From the NCBI RefSeq assembly GCF_003096275.1, contig NZ_QENQ01000001.1, positions 2,166,731 through 2,230,730 of the forward strand: a DNA stretch of 64,000 nucleotides, written 5' to 3'. The stretch comes from Sphingomonas pokkalii (GTDB taxonomy: Bacteria; Pseudomonadota; Alphaproteobacteria; Sphingomonadales; Sphingomonadaceae). Under the pieces are notes generated by a model. The model was given only the letters and a program-made list of their open reading frames with translations. It was not told the DNA's origin and ran no database searches. Position 1 is the stretch's first letter; every line of letters begins with the position of its first letter. The position numbers and the translations under genes are program-made. Of this stretch, positions 62,412-64,000 are shown in pieces.

Positions 62412-63815
62412 CTAGTGGCTGGTGCTGTGATTCCATTGCTGGATGGCACCGCGCGAGCGGCCGTAATCGACGGTACAGGCCATGTACCACGGATAGAATT
62501 GCAGCGGCTTCGCCTTGGCGTCGATCGCCTGCCATGCCGAACAGGTCTTCCCGTTGAAGACATGGTCGTTGGGCTGCTCGCCACCGGGGATGCCTGCGTT
62601 GCTGAGATAGGCCATATCGAGCTCGCCTTTGGCGATGCCCACCCGCGCTACGCTGGCGGCAGAAAAGCGATAGACCTGCGTTTCCATCAAATCGACGGCG
62701 CGCAGCGCTGCGCCCACCGCCGACCAGCGCTGCATCGGCTGGCCGCTGGCGCTCCAGCGGCCGACCTCCATCGTCGTGTTGACCATCAGCATCGTGCGGC
62801 TGCGGTCTTCGTCCCCAGCGCCACGGAGCGCGGCCAACACCGGTTCAAGGAACATGCCGAAGCGGGCACCGCCATCCATGTACATTTCGGTGGCATTGGC
62901 CGTCTGCAGCGTCACCGGCGGCACGCCGGGCGGGACGGAGGAGGAGGCGAGCATCGCATCGACATAGCAGCCCTGGAGGCGGGCGAGTTCCGTCGGCGAA
63001 TCGGTATCGAGCGCGCGGGCGGCGAGCTCGGTCATGTCGATGCCATAGCCCTCGCCATCGTCGAGATTGCTCACACCGACGAACAGCTGGCGCTTCTGAT
63101 CGCGCCATTCGCGGCCGACCGCGCGCAGCGTGCCGGGCGTCATGATCTTCAACAACCGCGCACGAAGCGGCCCGAAACTGGCAGTGGACCCCTTGCGCAG
63201 CACGCCGCTCACGGCACCGCCCGCGCGGACGCGCATCAGATCGGCTTCCTTGTCGATCGAATAGGCAAGGACGAGATCGCCGACATTGGACGTGCCGGGT
63301 TTCACCACCATCCCCGTGCCTTCCGCCTGGCTGGCCAGCGGGCCATCGACCCAGCTGTAATCGGTACGGTCCGCCGGCACCGGCTGGTTGGCAAGAAACA
63401 AGAGGGTGCTCTGCAACGACCCCGTGCTGACGCCGGTGACGATATCCCAGGTCGGCAGCGTGCCCATGCCGTAGAAGAAGCCCGCCCCGAACGAACCGTG
63501 CTGGCCGCCGCCGCTCAGTGCGAGGAACTGATCGGAGGGCACGGCGCCCTTCTCTCCCTGCGCGCCCAACAGCGGCGCGCGGCGGGCGCGGCGCTCACGC
63601 AGCAGCGCACCCAGCCGCTGGCTGACGGCGTCCTGCGCCGAAGCGGCACGCGCAACCGCGTCCAGGCGATTCGGCGCCTGGTGCCAGCGCGGGCCAACGG
63701 TAAGCGGCAGGACCTGATAGTTGCAGCCCAGAATCGGCTTGGGCCGAGGCTGGCTACAGCCGGCGACGGAAAGTCCCGCCGCTGCAAGCAGCACCAACGA
63801 ACGCAGAAATGGCAT
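62412..63815 (-). CDS. Patatin-like phospholipase lipoprotein
   Basis: This 467-residue protein has a signal peptide and lipobox (GLSVAGCSQP). The patatin domain starts with the oxyanion loop LSGGGQHGSFGAGFFYG. The nucleophile Ser lies in VTGVSTGSLQ (GxSxG), and the second member of the dyad is the Asp in YMDGGARFG. Such enzymes hydrolyse acyl-lipids. A GGGGGAAG site four bases before ATG 63815 favours it over 63827. Confidence 0.9.
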   Translation of the reverse strand: MPFLRSLVLLAAAGLSVAGCSQPRPKPILGCNYQVLPLTVGPRWHQAPNRLDAVARAASAQDAVSQRLGALLRERRARRAPLLGAQGEKGAVPSDQFLALSGGGQHGSFGAGFFYGMGTLPTWDIVTGVSTGSLQSTLLFLANQPVPADRTDYSWVDGPLASQAEGTGMVVKPGTSNVGDLVLAYSIDKEADLMRVRAGGAVSGVLRKGSTASFGPLRARLLKIMTPGTLRAVGREWRDQKRQLFVGVSNLDDGEGYGIDMTELAARALDTDSPTELARLQGCYVDAMLASSSVPPGVPPVTLQTANATEMYMDGGARFGMFLEPVLAALRGAGDEDRSRTMLMVNTTMEVGRWSASGQPMQRWSAVGAALRAVDLMETQVYRFSAASVARVGIAKGELDMAYLSNAGIPGGEQPNDHVFNGKTCSAWQAIDAKAKPLQFYPWYMACTVDYGRSRGAIQQWNHSTSH

Positions 63816-63919
63816 GACTTCCCCCATGACGTTGCGGCTCCGTCCCCGCGGAACCCTTTCGTCACGGTCTTACATAGCAGTTCGTTTGAAATTCGTAACG
63901 ATGCTTCTCTTGCGCGCGC

Positions 63920-64000
63920 TCAGCTCTTTATCTTCCATCCGCGCCGCAACAGGGTGTAGCAAGCCAGCCCCAGCACCACGTTCAGCCCCAGGATCACGCC
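63920..64000 (-). CDS. C-terminal end of a membrane protein (cut by window edge)
   Basis: The last 26 residues of a minus-strand frame are visible, GVILGLNVVLGLACYTLLRR and a short basic tail, ending at a TGA at 63920. This is a terminal transmembrane helix with cytoplasmic-type basic residues after it. The ending would suit a transporter permease, but the protein cannot be identified from this fragment. Confidence 0.55.
   Translation of the reverse strand, partial: GVILGLNVVLGLACYTLLRRGWKIKS

Noticed and set aside
63825..63919. A coding frame between the patatin-like gene and the right-edge gene
   Set aside because: The stretch is short, contains stops, and probably holds the promoter of the patatin-like gene.

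Overview
The window is a high-GC chromosomal segment (about 65-68% by eye) from an alphaproteobacterium, most likely a Sphingomonas-like member of the Sphingomonadales. That placement is inferred from gene content and order: petA-petB-petC-apt, glyQ-glyS-ppdK, ispH-thrB-rnhA, an argD/argF/hslO neighbourhood, a Caulobacter/Xanthomonas-type TonB receptor, a tad (cpa) cluster, and many short palindromic intergenic repeats. No rRNA, tRNA, CRISPR array, prophage or insertion sequence was recognised.

Layout. 1-2.7 kb: a glycosyltransferase fragment, an EamA exporter, and a DUF938 methyltransferase coupled to a small membrane protein. 2.9-4.3 kb: a small accessory patch with a TIR-domain protein and a Phd/VapC toxin-antitoxin pair. 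4.6-9.6 kb: a glycine cleavage operon (gcvT-gcvH-gcvPA-gcvPB) behind a tandem glycine riboswitch. 9.8-16.7 kb: a lipoprotein, ispH-thrB-rnhA, a thioesterase, and a hydrolase/FAD-oxidoreductase/GntR operon. 16.8-24.4 kb: a tad pilus cluster (cpaA-B-C-D-E, tadB, tadC) with no cpaF ATPase and no pilin gene. 24.7-27.4 kb: a large TonB-dependent receptor. 27.5-34.5 kb: glyQ-glyS-ppdK plus a small protein resembling chorismate lyase. 34.7-40.6 kb: a TraB/GumN lipoprotein, rplY-pth, a NIPSNAP protein, an orphan, a transferrin-binding-protein-like lipoprotein and ychF. 40.8-45.7 kb: two chemoreceptors flanking a nucleotide pyrophosphatase-like protein and a MaoC-type protein. 46-54.4 kb: apt and the cytochrome bc1 operon, trmL-hemF, two polytopic membrane proteins and lipB. 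54.5-64 kb: small secreted proteins, queC-queE, hslO, argF-argD, a patatin-like lipoprotein, and a truncated membrane protein.

Two metabolic themes recur. Glycine is handled by both the riboswitch-controlled gcv operon and glycyl-tRNA synthetase. Respiration and cofactor supply are represented by bc1, haem (hemF), lipoate (lipB, which supports GcvH) and queuosine.

The most unusual signal is a set of paired palindromic repeats. At least five families occur between genes and inside operons (glyQ/glyS, gcvH/gcvPA, argF/argD). Two different families sit in frame inside glyS, adding about 50 and about 25 proline/glycine-rich residues to an otherwise intact synthetase. Other points of interest are a TIR protein with a putative N-terminal zinc knuckle and a Gly/Tyr/Ser-rich linker, the tad cluster without its ATPase, and several perfect operator-like palindromes.
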